Origin: VXLM01 sp034421575
GTDB taxonomy: Bacteria > Chloroflexota > Dehalococcoidia > Lucifugimonadales > VXLM01
Assembly (NCBI GenBank): GCA_034421575.1
Contig: DAOUKG010000026.1
Span: 1-39,186, forward strand
DNA length: 39,186 nt
Direction of reading: 5' to 3'
Below the pieces are notes generated by a model. That model ran no database searches, had not been told where the DNA came from, and worked only from the letters and a program-made list of their open reading frames with translations. Position 1 is the stretch's first letter. Each line of letters begins with the position of its first letter. A program made the translations under genes and the position numbers. This document shows positions 31,786-39,186 of the stretch, in pieces.

Positions 31786-32538
31786 CTAAGGGAACTTGAT
31801 GCCCGATATCATGCCGCCGTCGACGACGACCTCGGTCCCTGTCACGTACGACGACAGGTCGGACGCCAGGAACAGCGCCACCTTCGCAACGTCCTCCGGG
31901 GTGCCGTTGCGCTTCAGGGGAACGCTGTCGGCGCTCGACTGTATCTCTTCGGGGGTCATGTCCTTCCACAGGCCCGTGACGATCGGACCCGGCAGAAGCG
32001 CGTTTACCCGGACATGCGGCGCGTAGTCCAGGGCGAGATTGCGCGTGAGGCCGAGCAGTCCGGCCTTGGCGGGGTCGTACGAAGCATAGCTGGAGAACCC
32101 CCTGAGCGAATGGACCGACCCCGTGATGACGAATACCCCGCTCCCCTGCTCCACCATGAGGGGCAGCGCGTGCTTGGCGAGCATCCACGTCGCCTTGAGG
32201 CACACGTCCATCGTGATGTCCCAGTCGGCCTCGGTCAGCTCCGTCGCCGTGCCCATGGGATAGTGGCAGGCGTTGCTGAAGACGACGTCGACCCTCCCAT
32301 AGTGCTCGACGCAGGCGTTCACGAGCGCCTCGACGTCGGCCATGCACCCGACGTTGGTCTCGACGAAGACGGCGTCATTCCCCTCGGAAACGATGGCGTC
32401 GACGGTCTCCCTGCCGCCCTCTGCGTTCTTGTCCGAAACGACGACCGACGCGCCCTCGCGTGCGAAGAGTTGGGCCGACGCGCGGCCTATGCCGGACGCC
32501 GCTCCGGTGATCAGCGCGACCTTGTTTTCCAGCAGCAT
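31786..32538 (-). CDS. Short-chain dehydrogenase/reductase (SDR)
   Basis: A 250-aa classical SDR with a Rossmann fold. The dinucleotide motif T11-GAASGIG and an acidic residue after beta-2 (VVVSDKNAE) suggest NAD preference. The catalytic set is S141 (ITGSVHS), Y154 and K158 (SYDPAKAG). The usual NNAG is 'SNACHY'. ATG 32538 is chosen over a longer frame. It is divergent from the NHL gene across 86 bp and lies upstream of the SMP-30-type lactonase on the same strand, so the two could act together on a sugar. The substrate is unknown. Confidence 0.9.
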   Translation of the reverse strand: MLLENKVALITGAASGIGRASAQLFAREGASVVVSDKNAEGGRETVDAIVSEGNDAVFVETNVGCMADVEALVNACVEHYGRVDVVFSNACHYPMGTATELTEADWDITMDVCLKATWMLAKHALPLMVEQGSGVFVITGSVHSLRGFSSYASYDPAKAGLLGLTRNLALDYAPHVRVNALLPGPIVTGLWKDMTPEEIQSSADSVPLKRNGTPEDVAKVALFLASDLSSYVTGTEVVVDGGMISGIKFP

Positions 32539-32559
32539 GGCGGTACCCCCCGTATCGGA

Positions 32560-32582
32560 TGGCAAGTGGTAAGATAGTGCCA
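32560..32582 (+). promoter_or_regulatory. Divergent promoter region with TGGCA/TGCCA repeat
   Basis: An extended -10 element TG-G-TAAGAT (32567-32575) points toward the NHL gene and is flanked by TGGCA (32560-32564) and TGCCA (32578-32582). A regulator binding here could affect both divergent genes. Evidence is thin. Confidence 0.3.
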
Positions 32583-32624
32583 CACAGGAGCCTAAATGTC
32601 ACGACCCAGAGCTAGGAGACGCAG

Positions 32625-33581
32625 ATGACGACGGCTACGACGACGACGATCGGGACGGGCGAGTTCACCTACGAGGTGGCAGAGGACTGGGGAACGCTCC
32701 CGCCCGGCTATTCGTGGCAGGAGGCGGCGGCAGTCGCCGTCAGCCCCAAGGACGAGATATATGTCTACAACCGGAGCGATCATCCGGTCATCGTGTTCGA
32801 TACGAATGGCAGGTACCTGAGGGACTGGGGCGACCCCGCAATGTACCCCCGCGCGCACGGGATCACGTTCGCGCCGGACGGCACCCTGTTCCTGATCGAC
32901 GATGGTGACCATACGGTGCGAAAGTGCACGCCGGAGGGCAAGATCATCTTCACGCTGGGGACGCCGGGGGTGTCGACGGGATACATGAGCGGCGAGCCGT
33001 TCCACCGTCCGACTGACGTTGCGTTAGACCCCAGGACGGGAGACTTCTACGTAGCGGACGGGTACGGCAACTCACGGGTGCACAAGTACTCGCCGGACGG
33101 CAGGCTGCTGTTCTCGTGCGGGGAGCCGGGGGTGGACCCGGGGCAGTTCAACATCACGCACAACATCGCGACGGACGCCGACGGGTATGTCTACGTCGCG
33201 GACCGGGAGAACCATCGCGTGCAGATATTCGACTCGAAGGGCAACTACGAGACGCAGTGGAAGAACATGCACCGGCCATGCGCGCTGTACATCTCGGACG
33301 ACCAGCATGTGTTCGTGGGCGAGCTTGGCGCGGGGATGAACGTCAACCGCTATATGCCGAACATCGGGCCGTGGATCAGCGTGTACAACCGGAGCGGGGA
33401 GAGGCTGGCGCGAATCGGCGACGGTTTCGGCGAGGAGCCGGGGCAGTTCATCGCGCCGCACGACATCTCCATGGACTCGCTGGGCAACCTGTACGTCGGC
33501 GAGGTGTCGTGGACGAACATGAAGAACCTCGGCGAGATCAGGGACGGCGTGCGGAGCCTTCAGAAGCTGGTGAAGGTGTAG
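32625..33581 (+). CDS. NHL-repeat beta-propeller protein
   Basis: A 318-aa protein of NHL repeats, like the propeller of peptidyl-alpha-hydroxyglycine alpha-amidating lyases. Blades are visible as 'AVAVSPKDEIYVYNRSDHPV', 'GITFAPDGTLFLIDDGDHTV', 'DVALDPRTGDFYVADGYGNS', 'NIATDADGYVYVADRENHRV' and 'DISMDSLGNLYVGEVSW'. The N-terminus is Thr-rich (MTTATTTTIGTGE) without a signal peptide. The function may be ligand binding or lyase activity on small metabolites; sequence alone does not decide. It is transcribed away from the SDR. Confidence 0.85.
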   Translation: MTTATTTTIGTGEFTYEVAEDWGTLPPGYSWQEAAAVAVSPKDEIYVYNRSDHPVIVFDTNGRYLRDWGDPAMYPRAHGITFAPDGTLFLIDDGDHTVRKCTPEGKIIFTLGTPGVSTGYMSGEPFHRPTDVALDPRTGDFYVADGYGNSRVHKYSPDGRLLFSCGEPGVDPGQFNITHNIATDADGYVYVADRENHRVQIFDSKGNYETQWKNMHRPCALYISDDQHVFVGELGAGMNVNRYMPNIGPWISVYNRSGERLARIGDGFGEEPGQFIAPHDISMDSLGNLYVGEVSWTNMKNLGEIRDGVRSLQKLVKV

Positions 33582-33657
33582 GGATTCACCGCAGAGGGCG
33601 CAGAGAGCACGGAGAGTAAGAGGGACTTCGACCCTTCGACAAGCTTTCAAGTAACTG
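33582..33657. repeat. Repeat flanking the IS110 element (left)
   Basis: Contains 'TTCACCGCAGAGGGCGCAGA' (33586-33605; related copies near 5443 and 37003) and CTTCGACAAGCTTTCAAGTAACTGC (about 33634-33658), which matches 25726-25750 apart from one base. The IS110 element begins where this match stops. Confidence 0.7.
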
Positions 33658-35068
33658 CGGGTATTGCAGAGTGTGTTGGTGTCTGTCCATCAGGTATGGG
33701 GACCAGCTTGTAGCCTAGCTGCGCTGCCCTTCGAGTTGCAGCCCGTAGGGCGCGTTTGCGGTATTCGTTTTCGTAGTAGGCCTGACCGCGATCCACGTAG
33801 TCTTGTCCGTATTTGAGCATCGAGTATACGAGGCGGGCTAGCTTGTGGGCCGTGGCTGTGATTGCCTTGGGCGCTCCCAGTTGCGCCTTCTTGCGCCGCA
33901 GGAAGGCTCCCAGGGCACTGTCGGATCGGTGGAGAGAGTTCGCCGCCAGGCGCAGTGCACTAGCAGCGCGGTTCGCGTTCGGCGTGCTGCGCGAGCTTTG
34001 CACCTTGCCGCCCGTGATCCTGTTGTTCGGGCACAGGCCCAGCCATGAGGCGAAGTGCTTGGCTGTCGGCCACTTGGTCATGTCCATCCCCGTCTCGCTT
34101 ATCACCTTGAGCGCCGTATAGGCGTCTATCCCGTCTATCTCGCTCAGGTCCACGCCCGTCATCCGGTGCAACTGCGCGCGCACGTCGAACTTCGGCGCGT
34201 TGTGCTGAGAGCGCTTCCTGACCTGACCGGACTTCGGCATCGCACCGTCGCTGCGGTCCTCGAACGTTGACAGCAACGCCTCAATCTCCCGGTCACATTC
34301 AGCGATCTTGTCCTGGTATATCCTGTACAGTTCCCGGGCTTGGGAGAGTTCGAACAGGTGCTCCGACCGCCAGTGGCCTTCGAGCGACTTGACGATCGTC
34401 GCCTCGTTCGCTTTGATCCGATAGTCCCGCAACTGCGCGAGCTTGTGCGGGTCTCGCTCTCCGGCGAGAATCGCGTCGATGATCGCCATTCCCGTCTTCC
34501 CCGTCAGGTCGCTTATGACATGTTGGAGCTTGATGTTCATCTGGGTCAACGCCTTGTGCATGTGCTGGATGTGGTGTGATGCGTACTCGATGAGCATCGA
34601 GCGCTGACGCAGGTAGCTCCGAAGTCGTCGTGTCAGGGCGTCGGGTCTGAACGCCGACGCCAACAGGCCGTAGGTGTGCAACTGCTGGAGCCACTGGCTG
34701 TCCGATACATCCGTCTTGCGACCCGGTACGTTCTTGAGCTTGTGTGGGTCTACCAGCAGAACCTTGAACCCACGCTCTTCCAGGACGGCATATAGAGGTA
34801 TCCAGTACACCCCGGTCGATTCGAGAGCCACCGTCTCGACTCCGCATTCGGCCAGCCAATCCGACATTCGGTACAAGTCCACCGTGTAGGCGCCGAACTC
34901 TCGCACTGGATGCGCTGCACGGTCGCCGGGCACGGCGACGTAGTGGCTCTCGGCGCCCACGTCGATGCCCGCTGCGTTCAGGTTCACTTGGGTCAATGTC
35001 TCCGTCAGTGGCTTGATTGTCTCGATGCTCCGTCCGCCCAATTTCGTCCTGCCATTGCCTACGCTCAT
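33647..35068 (-). CDS. IS110 family transposase
   Basis: A 473-aa DEDD transposase. The RuvC-like N-terminal domain has D36 (AGIDVGAES), E83 (ALESTGVYW), D120 and D123 (GRKTDVSDSQWL). The C-terminal Tnp20-type domain has 'MTGVDLSEIDGIDAYTALKV' and the serine region 'KVQSSRSTPNANRAASALRL'. It is full length, with ATG 35068 preceded by GAGGAG. The last codons and TGA stop (33649-33647) fall within a dispersed repeat, so the target site seems to supply the stop. IS110 enzymes recombine DNA guided by a bridge RNA from a non-coding end of the element. Confidence 0.93.
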   Translation of the reverse strand: MSVGNGRTKLGGRSIETIKPLTETLTQVNLNAAGIDVGAESHYVAVPGDRAAHPVREFGAYTVDLYRMSDWLAECGVETVALESTGVYWIPLYAVLEERGFKVLLVDPHKLKNVPGRKTDVSDSQWLQQLHTYGLLASAFRPDALTRRLRSYLRQRSMLIEYASHHIQHMHKALTQMNIKLQHVISDLTGKTGMAIIDAILAGERDPHKLAQLRDYRIKANEATIVKSLEGHWRSEHLFELSQARELYRIYQDKIAECDREIEALLSTFEDRSDGAMPKSGQVRKRSQHNAPKFDVRAQLHRMTGVDLSEIDGIDAYTALKVISETGMDMTKWPTAKHFASWLGLCPNNRITGGKVQSSRSTPNANRAASALRLAANSLHRSDSALGAFLRRKKAQLGAPKAITATAHKLARLVYSMLKYGQDYVDRGQAYYENEYRKRALRAATRRAAQLGYKLVPIPDGQTPTHSAIPAVT

Positions 35069-35288
35069 CTTTCTCCTCTACAATCTCAGAGTAAGCGTGC
35101 CGGCTCGGAGGGCGTCGCTGCCATCGGCAATCTTTCAAACGGGATCACTCCATCGTCCGGGTGTCACCAATGAGGCCGTCGCAAAGACTCCCTGACCATG
35201 CTCAGGGCCGGGCACTGGGCACCACTGCTTGCTCGGTCTTTATCCGGTCGGCACGCCCGATTCAGCATACCAGGACGGCACGGCGTCC
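33658..35288 (-). mobile_element. IS110 family insertion sequence, intact
   Basis: About 1.63 kb, with boundaries estimated from where flanking repeats resume: AGTAACTG at 33650-33657 on one side and CAGTTACT at 35289-35296 on the other. Typical of IS110, no long terminal inverted repeats or clear target duplication are seen. It carries one transposase gene and about 220 bp of non-coding DNA upstream of it. Ends are uncertain by several bases. Confidence 0.7.
35069..35288 (-). ncRNA. Candidate IS110 bridge RNA region
   Basis: The non-coding segment between the element's end and the transposase start is the place and size where IS110-group elements encode a bridge RNA that pairs with target and donor DNA. 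A clear hairpin, CCCTGA-ccatgc-TCAGGG (35190-35207), lies inside. The exact RNA ends and guide loops cannot be read reliably from one copy. Confidence 0.4.
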
Positions 35289-35469
35289 CAGTTACTGACA
35301 CCCCGGCACGGCCCCGCGCGCGGGGCATAACCCTGCTCAGGGTGAACGGGGGTGTGTAGTTGGTAGGGGCGTCACGCCCTCACCCTAGCCCTCTCCCGCG
35401 ACGGGAGAGGGGATAAGAGGGGCGGTTCGCGAACCGCCCCTACGTTTGTGTTGGCCCCTGCTGCTATTG
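35289..35469. repeat. Repeats right of IS110
   Basis: Begins with CAGTTACTGACACCCCGGCA, then a CCCCGCGCGCGGGG hairpin (about 35312-35326), CTCAGGGTGAACGG, a CCCTCACCCTAG...GGGAGAGGGG copy (35377-35412) and a hairpin with arms GGGGCGGTTCG/CGAACCGCCCC (35419-35440), a G-C variant of the GGGGCGATTCG family. No glnK-like gene is present next to the transporter. Confidence 0.75.
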
Positions 35470-36897
35470 CTATTCCTCTTCGTCGTCGTCGAGGTCGGGC
35501 ATGAGGACGAACTCGGGGTAGGACTCCATGCCGAGTTCGCCGGCGTCCTGGCCGAGGCGCTCGACCTGGTGGGTGACGCGGGCGCTGAGGGTGATGTCGA
35601 TGAGCTTCCAGAGCGCGAAGGAGACGGCGAATACGAACACGCCTATCGCGAGGATGCCGATGAGCTGGACGTGGAACTGCGCGCCGCCCGCGACGCCGAT
35701 GGAGGCCGCGAGGGTGCCCCAGACGCCGGCGAAGAGGTGGGCGGGGACGGCTCCGACGACGTCGTCGAGCTTGAGCTGTTCGAGGAGGCGGAGGCCGGCG
35801 GTGCAGATGACTGCGCCGATCGCGCCGATGATGACGGCCCAGTAGTGGTCGGTGAAGGCGGGGGCGGCGGTGATGGAGACGAGGCCCGCTATCGCGCCGT
35901 TGAGGCCGGCGAAGAGGTCGACGCGTCCGAGGATGGGGCGTGAGACGGCCAGGGCGGTTATGACGCCCGCGGCGGCGGCGAGGTTGGTGTTGACGAGGAC
36001 GATGCTCATGGAGATGGCGTCGGCGGCGCTGCCCAGGGCGAGCTGCGATCCGCCGTTGAAGCCGAACCACCCAAGCCAGAGGATGAAGACGCCGAGCGTG
36101 ACGATGAGGATGTTCGACGGGGGCGTGGCGCGGACGGAGCCGTCCTTGCGGAATTTGCCGAGCCGGGGGCCGACGACGATCATGCCCGCGAGGGCGGCCC
36201 AGCCTCCGGTGCTGTGGACGATGGTGGAGCCCGCGAAGTCGGTGAAGCCCATGTCGGCGAGCCAGCCGCCACCCCAGGTCCACGCGCCGACGACGGGGTA
36301 GATGACGGCGGTGAGGACGAGGGTGAAGAGGAAGAACGACCACATCTTGACGCGTTCGGCGAGCGCGCCGGAGACGATGGAGGCGGCGGTGGCGACGAAG
36401 ACCATCTGGAAGAACCAGTCGGACATGACGGAGTAGCCGTCACCCGTTTCGAGGACCTTGGCAGTCGTCGCGGCGGTATCTCCCTCACTGGCGACGGCGT
36501 CGAGGAGGGCGGCCTCCTCGGGGGAGGGCAGGTACATGAAGGCGGGGGTGCCGATGAAGCCCGCGATGATGTCGCCGTACATGAGGTTGTAGCCGATGAA
36601 GAAGTAGGCGAGGCCGGCGATGGAGTAGAGGCCGATGTTCTTGAGGCAGATCATGGCGGCGTTCTTGGTGCGGACGGAGCCGGACTCGAGCATGGTGAAT
36701 CCGGCACACATCCACATGACGAGCGCGCCCCAGATGAGGAACGAGAGGGTGTTGAAGACGAAGGCGGTCTCCTCCTCGACGCCCGCCGCGTAGGCGACGG
36801 AGGGCCTGACGAGGAAGAGGGCCAGTGTGGCGAGGCCGGTTGCGGCAAGGATCGCGGCGGGGCGACGGTGGGTGAGGATGTTCGTGAGCGTCGTCAT
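35470..36897 (-). CDS. amt: Ammonium transporter (Amt/MEP/Rh family)
   Basis: A 475-aa membrane protein with a signal-like N-terminus (about residues 14-38) and about 11 transmembrane helices. Amt signatures are present: 'MWMCAGFTMLESGSVRTKNA', 'FFQMVFVATAASIVSGALAERV', 'DFAGSTIVHSTGGWAAL' with D220 and first pore histidine H228, and 'GAVPAHLFAGVWGTLA' with second histidine H387. It conducts ammonium across the cytoplasmic membrane. ATG 36897 has AGGAGG at 7-nt spacing. The tail ends in an acidic run (DLDDDEEE). No PII (GlnK) gene is adjacent, unlike many bacterial amt loci. Confidence 0.94.
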   Translation of the reverse strand: MTTLTNILTHRRPAAILAATGLATLALFLVRPSVAYAAGVEEETAFVFNTLSFLIWGALVMWMCAGFTMLESGSVRTKNAAMICLKNIGLYSIAGLAYFFIGYNLMYGDIIAGFIGTPAFMYLPSPEEAALLDAVASEGDTAATTAKVLETGDGYSVMSDWFFQMVFVATAASIVSGALAERVKMWSFFLFTLVLTAVIYPVVGAWTWGGGWLADMGFTDFAGSTIVHSTGGWAALAGMIVVGPRLGKFRKDGSVRATPPSNILIVTLGVFILWLGWFGFNGGSQLALGSAADAISMSIVLVNTNLAAAAGVITALAVSRPILGRVDLFAGLNGAIAGLVSITAAPAFTDHYWAVIIGAIGAVICTAGLRLLEQLKLDDVVGAVPAHLFAGVWGTLAASIGVAGGAQFHVQLIGILAIGVFVFAVSFALWKLIDITLSARVTHQVERLGQDAGELGMESYPEFVLMPDLDDDEEE

Positions 36898-37507
36898 CGT
36901 GGCGCCTCCTTGGTGTGTGGGGGGTTGGAGGGATGCTACCACGTTGGGGGGAGGGGAGGGAAGGAGGGGGGCTGGGGGCTGGGTGTTGGGTGCTGGTAGG
37001 AGGATTCACCGCAGAGGGCGCGGAGGGCGCAGAGGGAAGAGGGGAGAAAGTAGAAAGAAGGGAAAAAAGACTCCGTTCGCCCTGAGCTTGTCGAAGGGTG
37101 GTTCATGGTTCGACTGGCTCACCACGAACGGTTTGGGGAGGGGGGAACCCCCTCTCTGTGTCTCTCCCCCAGGGGGGTGAGATCGGAAGGAGGACCCTCA
37201 CCCCCGCATCGAGTGCGGGGCAGGCTCTAGCCCTCTCCCAGGACGGGAGAGGGGATAAGACTGGATTCCGGCCTTCGCCGGAATGACGGGGGTGGGTTGG
37301 GTTCGGGGTGGTTCATGGTTCGACTGGCTCACCACGAACGGGGGTGGGTTGGTGGGGGACCCCCTCTCTGTATCTCTCCCCCAGGGGGGGTGAGATTGGG
37401 GTGGTGGGGAAAGGGGAGCGCCGCCGGGGGTGGCCGGCGGCGCTGGGGGGTTTCGGTTGGGGGTGGTGAGGGCCGGGGTTGCCGACCCTCACGTTCCGTT
37501 TGGGTTG
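36898..37507. repeat. G-rich intergenic repeat block
   Basis: No gene is supported. It contains a 'TTCACCGCAGAGGGCGC' repeat (about 37004-37040) and an approximately 85-bp segment at about 37101-37185 ('GTTCATGGTTCGACTGGCTC' through 'CTCTCCCCCAGGGGGGTGAG') repeated at about 37311-37397. Between them lie a CCCTCACC...GGGAGAGGGG copy with a CCCCGCATCGAGTGCGGGG insert (37195-37254) and an ATTCCGGC/GCCGGAAT hairpin (37264-37283). Confidence 0.75.
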
Positions 37508-39186
37508 TTACGATTCGCCGTTGCCGTTGCCGTTGCCGTCGTCGGCGCAGGCCATCAGGCCGGCGGCTTCGGCGTCGTGGGCGGCGGGGAAGATCGCTGC
37601 CGGTATGCAGCCGGTGAGCATGTTGCCCGAGAGCCGCAGACCTCCGGTCGTCGTGTCAGTCTTCACCCTCAGGCTGACGAGGTTGCCCAACTCAGCCGGG
37701 ACATCGCCCGTGAGCATGTTGTTGTGCAGGTAGACGAGCCTCACGCTTTCGCCCTTGGCGTCGACCAGGTTGCCCAACTCAGCCGGGATGCTGCCCGACA
37801 GGCTGTTGCCGTACAGGTACAGCGCCTTCAGGTTGTTCGCCATGCCCAGTTCGGCCGGTATCTCACCCGTCAGGCCGTTGCCGTGGAGCATGAGGTACCG
37901 GAGGTTCGACAGGCTGCCGAGCTCTGCCGGTATGCCGCCTTCGAAGCCGCCTTCGTTCCTGTGCAGCCAGAGCCTTATGAGGCTGTCCAGGTTGCCCAGC
38001 GACGCCGGGATGCTGCCCGTGAAGGCGTTGCCGCCCAGAACGAGCCATTGGATGCTGTCCAGGCCGTTGAGGTCCGGAATCTCGCCCGTCAGGTCGTTGT
38101 CGGTCAGCGTCAGCCTCGTGAGGGCGTCCAGGTTTGCGATGTCGGCCGGGAGCACGCCCGCGAGACCAGCGCCGCGCAGGTAGATGCCCGTCACGCGGCC
38201 GGTGCCGCTCGCAACGCCGTCCCAGTCGCCTATCGCCAGGTCGTCGCTCCAGTTCAGCTCAGCCGTTCCGTCCTCGCCTACCAAGTCGTCCATGATGCCC
38301 AGCAGCGTCTCGCAGTCCGCAGCCAAAGCGCCATCAGCCTCTACCGCGCCGCCTGTGACACAGGGACTCTCGGGCACGTCCGTGACCATGATGGTTACGG
38401 CGATGCTGGCGGTCTCCCCGTCACCGTCACTGGCCGTCACGGTGACTTCGTGGCTGGTCGCCGTCTCGTAGTCCAGCATCGCGCCTTCGCCGACCGTGAT
38501 CTGGCCCGTGTCGGCGTCGATGTCGAAGGACATGTCGCCCATCTCGTCCAGGCTGTACGTCAACTCGTCTCCGTCGTCCTGGTCCATGGCCGTGACCGGG
38601 TCGCCGACAGCCGTGCCGGCTTCCGAGTTCTCGGCAATCTCTCGCTCAGCCGTCTCCGCGTCGAACATCGGCGCGTCGTTCACGTCCGTGACCGTGATGG
38701 TCACCGCGACCGTGTCCGAGAGTCCGCCTCTGTCCATCACCGTGACGGTGACGCTGTAGCTCTTCGTCTCGGACTCGTAGTCCAGCATCGTGCCTTCGCC
38801 GACCGTGATCTGGCCCGTGCTGCTGCCGATGTCGAAGTACATGTCGCCCATCTCGTCCAGGCTGTAGGTCAGCGTATCGGCGTCTCCGTTCTCGTCGGTG
38901 GCAACCACAGGGTCGCCCACGGCCGCGCCAGCTTCCGAGTTCTCGGCAATTTCTCGCTCATCCGTCTCCGCGTCGAACGCGGGCTCGTAGTTCAGCGCAA
39001 TCGCCGCGGCGTCGTTCACGTTCTTGACCGTGAGGGTCACCATGATCGTGTCCTTAGCGCCGGACGGGTCGGTCGCCGTTATCGAAACCTCGTAGGCGTT
39101 GTTGCCGTCAGCGTCCTTCGGATTCTCGAAGTCCAACGCCTCCTTCATGCTCAGCGTGACCTCGTTGCTGGTCCCGCTAGGCGTCG
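37508..39186 (-). CDS. Cadherin-like and LRR-repeat surface protein, C-terminal part (partial)
   Basis: The gene runs off the window; at least 559 C-terminal residues are present and the frame is open to the edge. From the N-terminal side there are three cadherin-like repeats with calcium-site motifs ('VNDA', 'VTDVNDAPMF', 'TMLDYES', 'AMLDYET') and the near-identical linker 'EREIAENSEAG'. A linker with Cys pairs (SPCVTGG, AADCETLLG) follows, then about seven plant-type leucine-rich repeats ('LTGEIPAELG', 'SLSGSIPAELGNL', 'LTGDVPAELGNL'). The tail is low-complexity GNGNGNGES. No C-terminal anchor is seen. It is probably secreted, with a role in adhesion or host interaction; such eukaryotic-like repeats are common in sponge symbionts. 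Confidence 0.85.
   Translation of the reverse strand, partial: TPSGTSNEVTLSMKEALDFENPKDADGNNAYEVSITATDPSGAKDTIMVTLTVKNVNDAAAIALNYEPAFDAETDEREIAENSEAGAAVGDPVVATDENGDADTLTYSLDEMGDMYFDIGSSTGQITVGEGTMLDYESETKSYSVTVTVMDRGGLSDTVAVTITVTDVNDAPMFDAETAEREIAENSEAGTAVGDPVTAMDQDDGDELTYSLDEMGDMSFDIDADTGQITVGEGAMLDYETATSHEVTVTASDGDGETASIAVTIMVTDVPESPCVTGGAVEADGALAADCETLLGIMDDLVGEDGTAELNWSDDLAIGDWDGVASGTGRVTGIYLRGAGLAGVLPADIANLDALTRLTLTDNDLTGEIPDLNGLDSIQWLVLGGNAFTGSIPASLGNLDSLIRLWLHRNEGGFEGGIPAELGSLSNLRYLMLHGNGLTGEIPAELGMANNLKALYLYGNSLSGSIPAELGNLVDAKGESVRLVYLHNNMLTGDVPAELGNLVSLRVKTDTTTGGLRLSGNMLTGCIPAAIFPAAHDAEAAGLMACADDGNGNGNGES

Noticed and set aside
35372..36343. 323-aa Arg/His-rich ORF on the minus strand
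   Set aside because: It is an out-of-frame shadow of the ammonium transporter gene in GC-rich DNA.
1..39186. tRNA or rRNA genes
   Set aside because: No T-arm-like GGTTCGAATCC in a cloverleaf context and no rRNA-like sequence was noticed; a covariance search was not possible.

Overview
The window is bacterial, high in G+C and gene-dense, with roughly 30 genes separated by long stretches of short dispersed repeats. It resembles a marine or sponge-associated Chloroflexota (SAR202 / Dehalococcoidia-like) metagenome assembly. The reasons are four phytanoyl-CoA-dioxygenase-like paralogues, tandem Uma2 nucleases, a UGSC-type selenoprotein, a cadherin/LRR surface protein and very abundant REP-like hairpins. 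This placement is inference; the window holds no rRNA or other marker gene.

Layout. 1-3300: repeats, an orphan phage terminase-like ATPase, a type II toxin-antitoxin pair (antitoxin plus PIN RNase) and a DUF4389 membrane protein. 3474-5189: a family 5 extracytoplasmic solute-binding lipoprotein without permease genes. 5190-6626: a repeat block. 6627-11267: four closely spaced plus-strand genes: an S51-like protein fused to a CysS-type C-terminal domain, an S9 peptidase, a conserved protein of unknown function, and a UGSC selenoprotein. In the selenoprotein an in-frame UGA at 11019-11021 must be read as selenocysteine; automatic calling splits it into two fragments. 11303-11794: an AT-richer orphan PD-(D/E)XK nuclease. 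11991-12365: crcB. 12594-18642: a minus-strand histidine operon (hisZ, hisG, a zinc-phospholipase-C-like gene, hisD, hisC, hisB) with a near-consensus promoter. 19402-19887: a protein made of 23-residue repeats. 20294-24491: two tiny ORFs, three Fe(II)/2-oxoglutarate oxygenase-like genes and a DapA-family aldolase/lyase. 24563-25671: tandem Uma2 nucleases. 25974-28254: a glutaryl-CoA-dehydrogenase-like gene behind a membrane-anchored SGNH hydrolase. 28500-30296: an arrestin-like protein and a fourth PhyH paralogue. 30613-33581: an SMP-30-type lactonase, an SDR and an NHL beta-propeller. About 33650-35290: an IS110 element sitting in a dispersed repeat. 35470-36897: an ammonium transporter. 37508 to the window end: the C-terminal part of a cadherin/LRR protein.

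Most noteworthy: (i) the UGA-recoded UGSC selenoprotein with a candidate SECIS hairpin and a peptidase-rich neighbourhood; (ii) the S51-CysS domain fusion; (iii) a PhyH paralogue with HxG in place of the iron-binding HxD motif, as in SyrB2-type halogenases; (iv) about 23-26 bp hairpin micro-insertions with compensating stem changes nested in several unrelated repeat families; (v) an IS110 copy inserted in a REP-like repeat that seems to supply the transposase stop codon.
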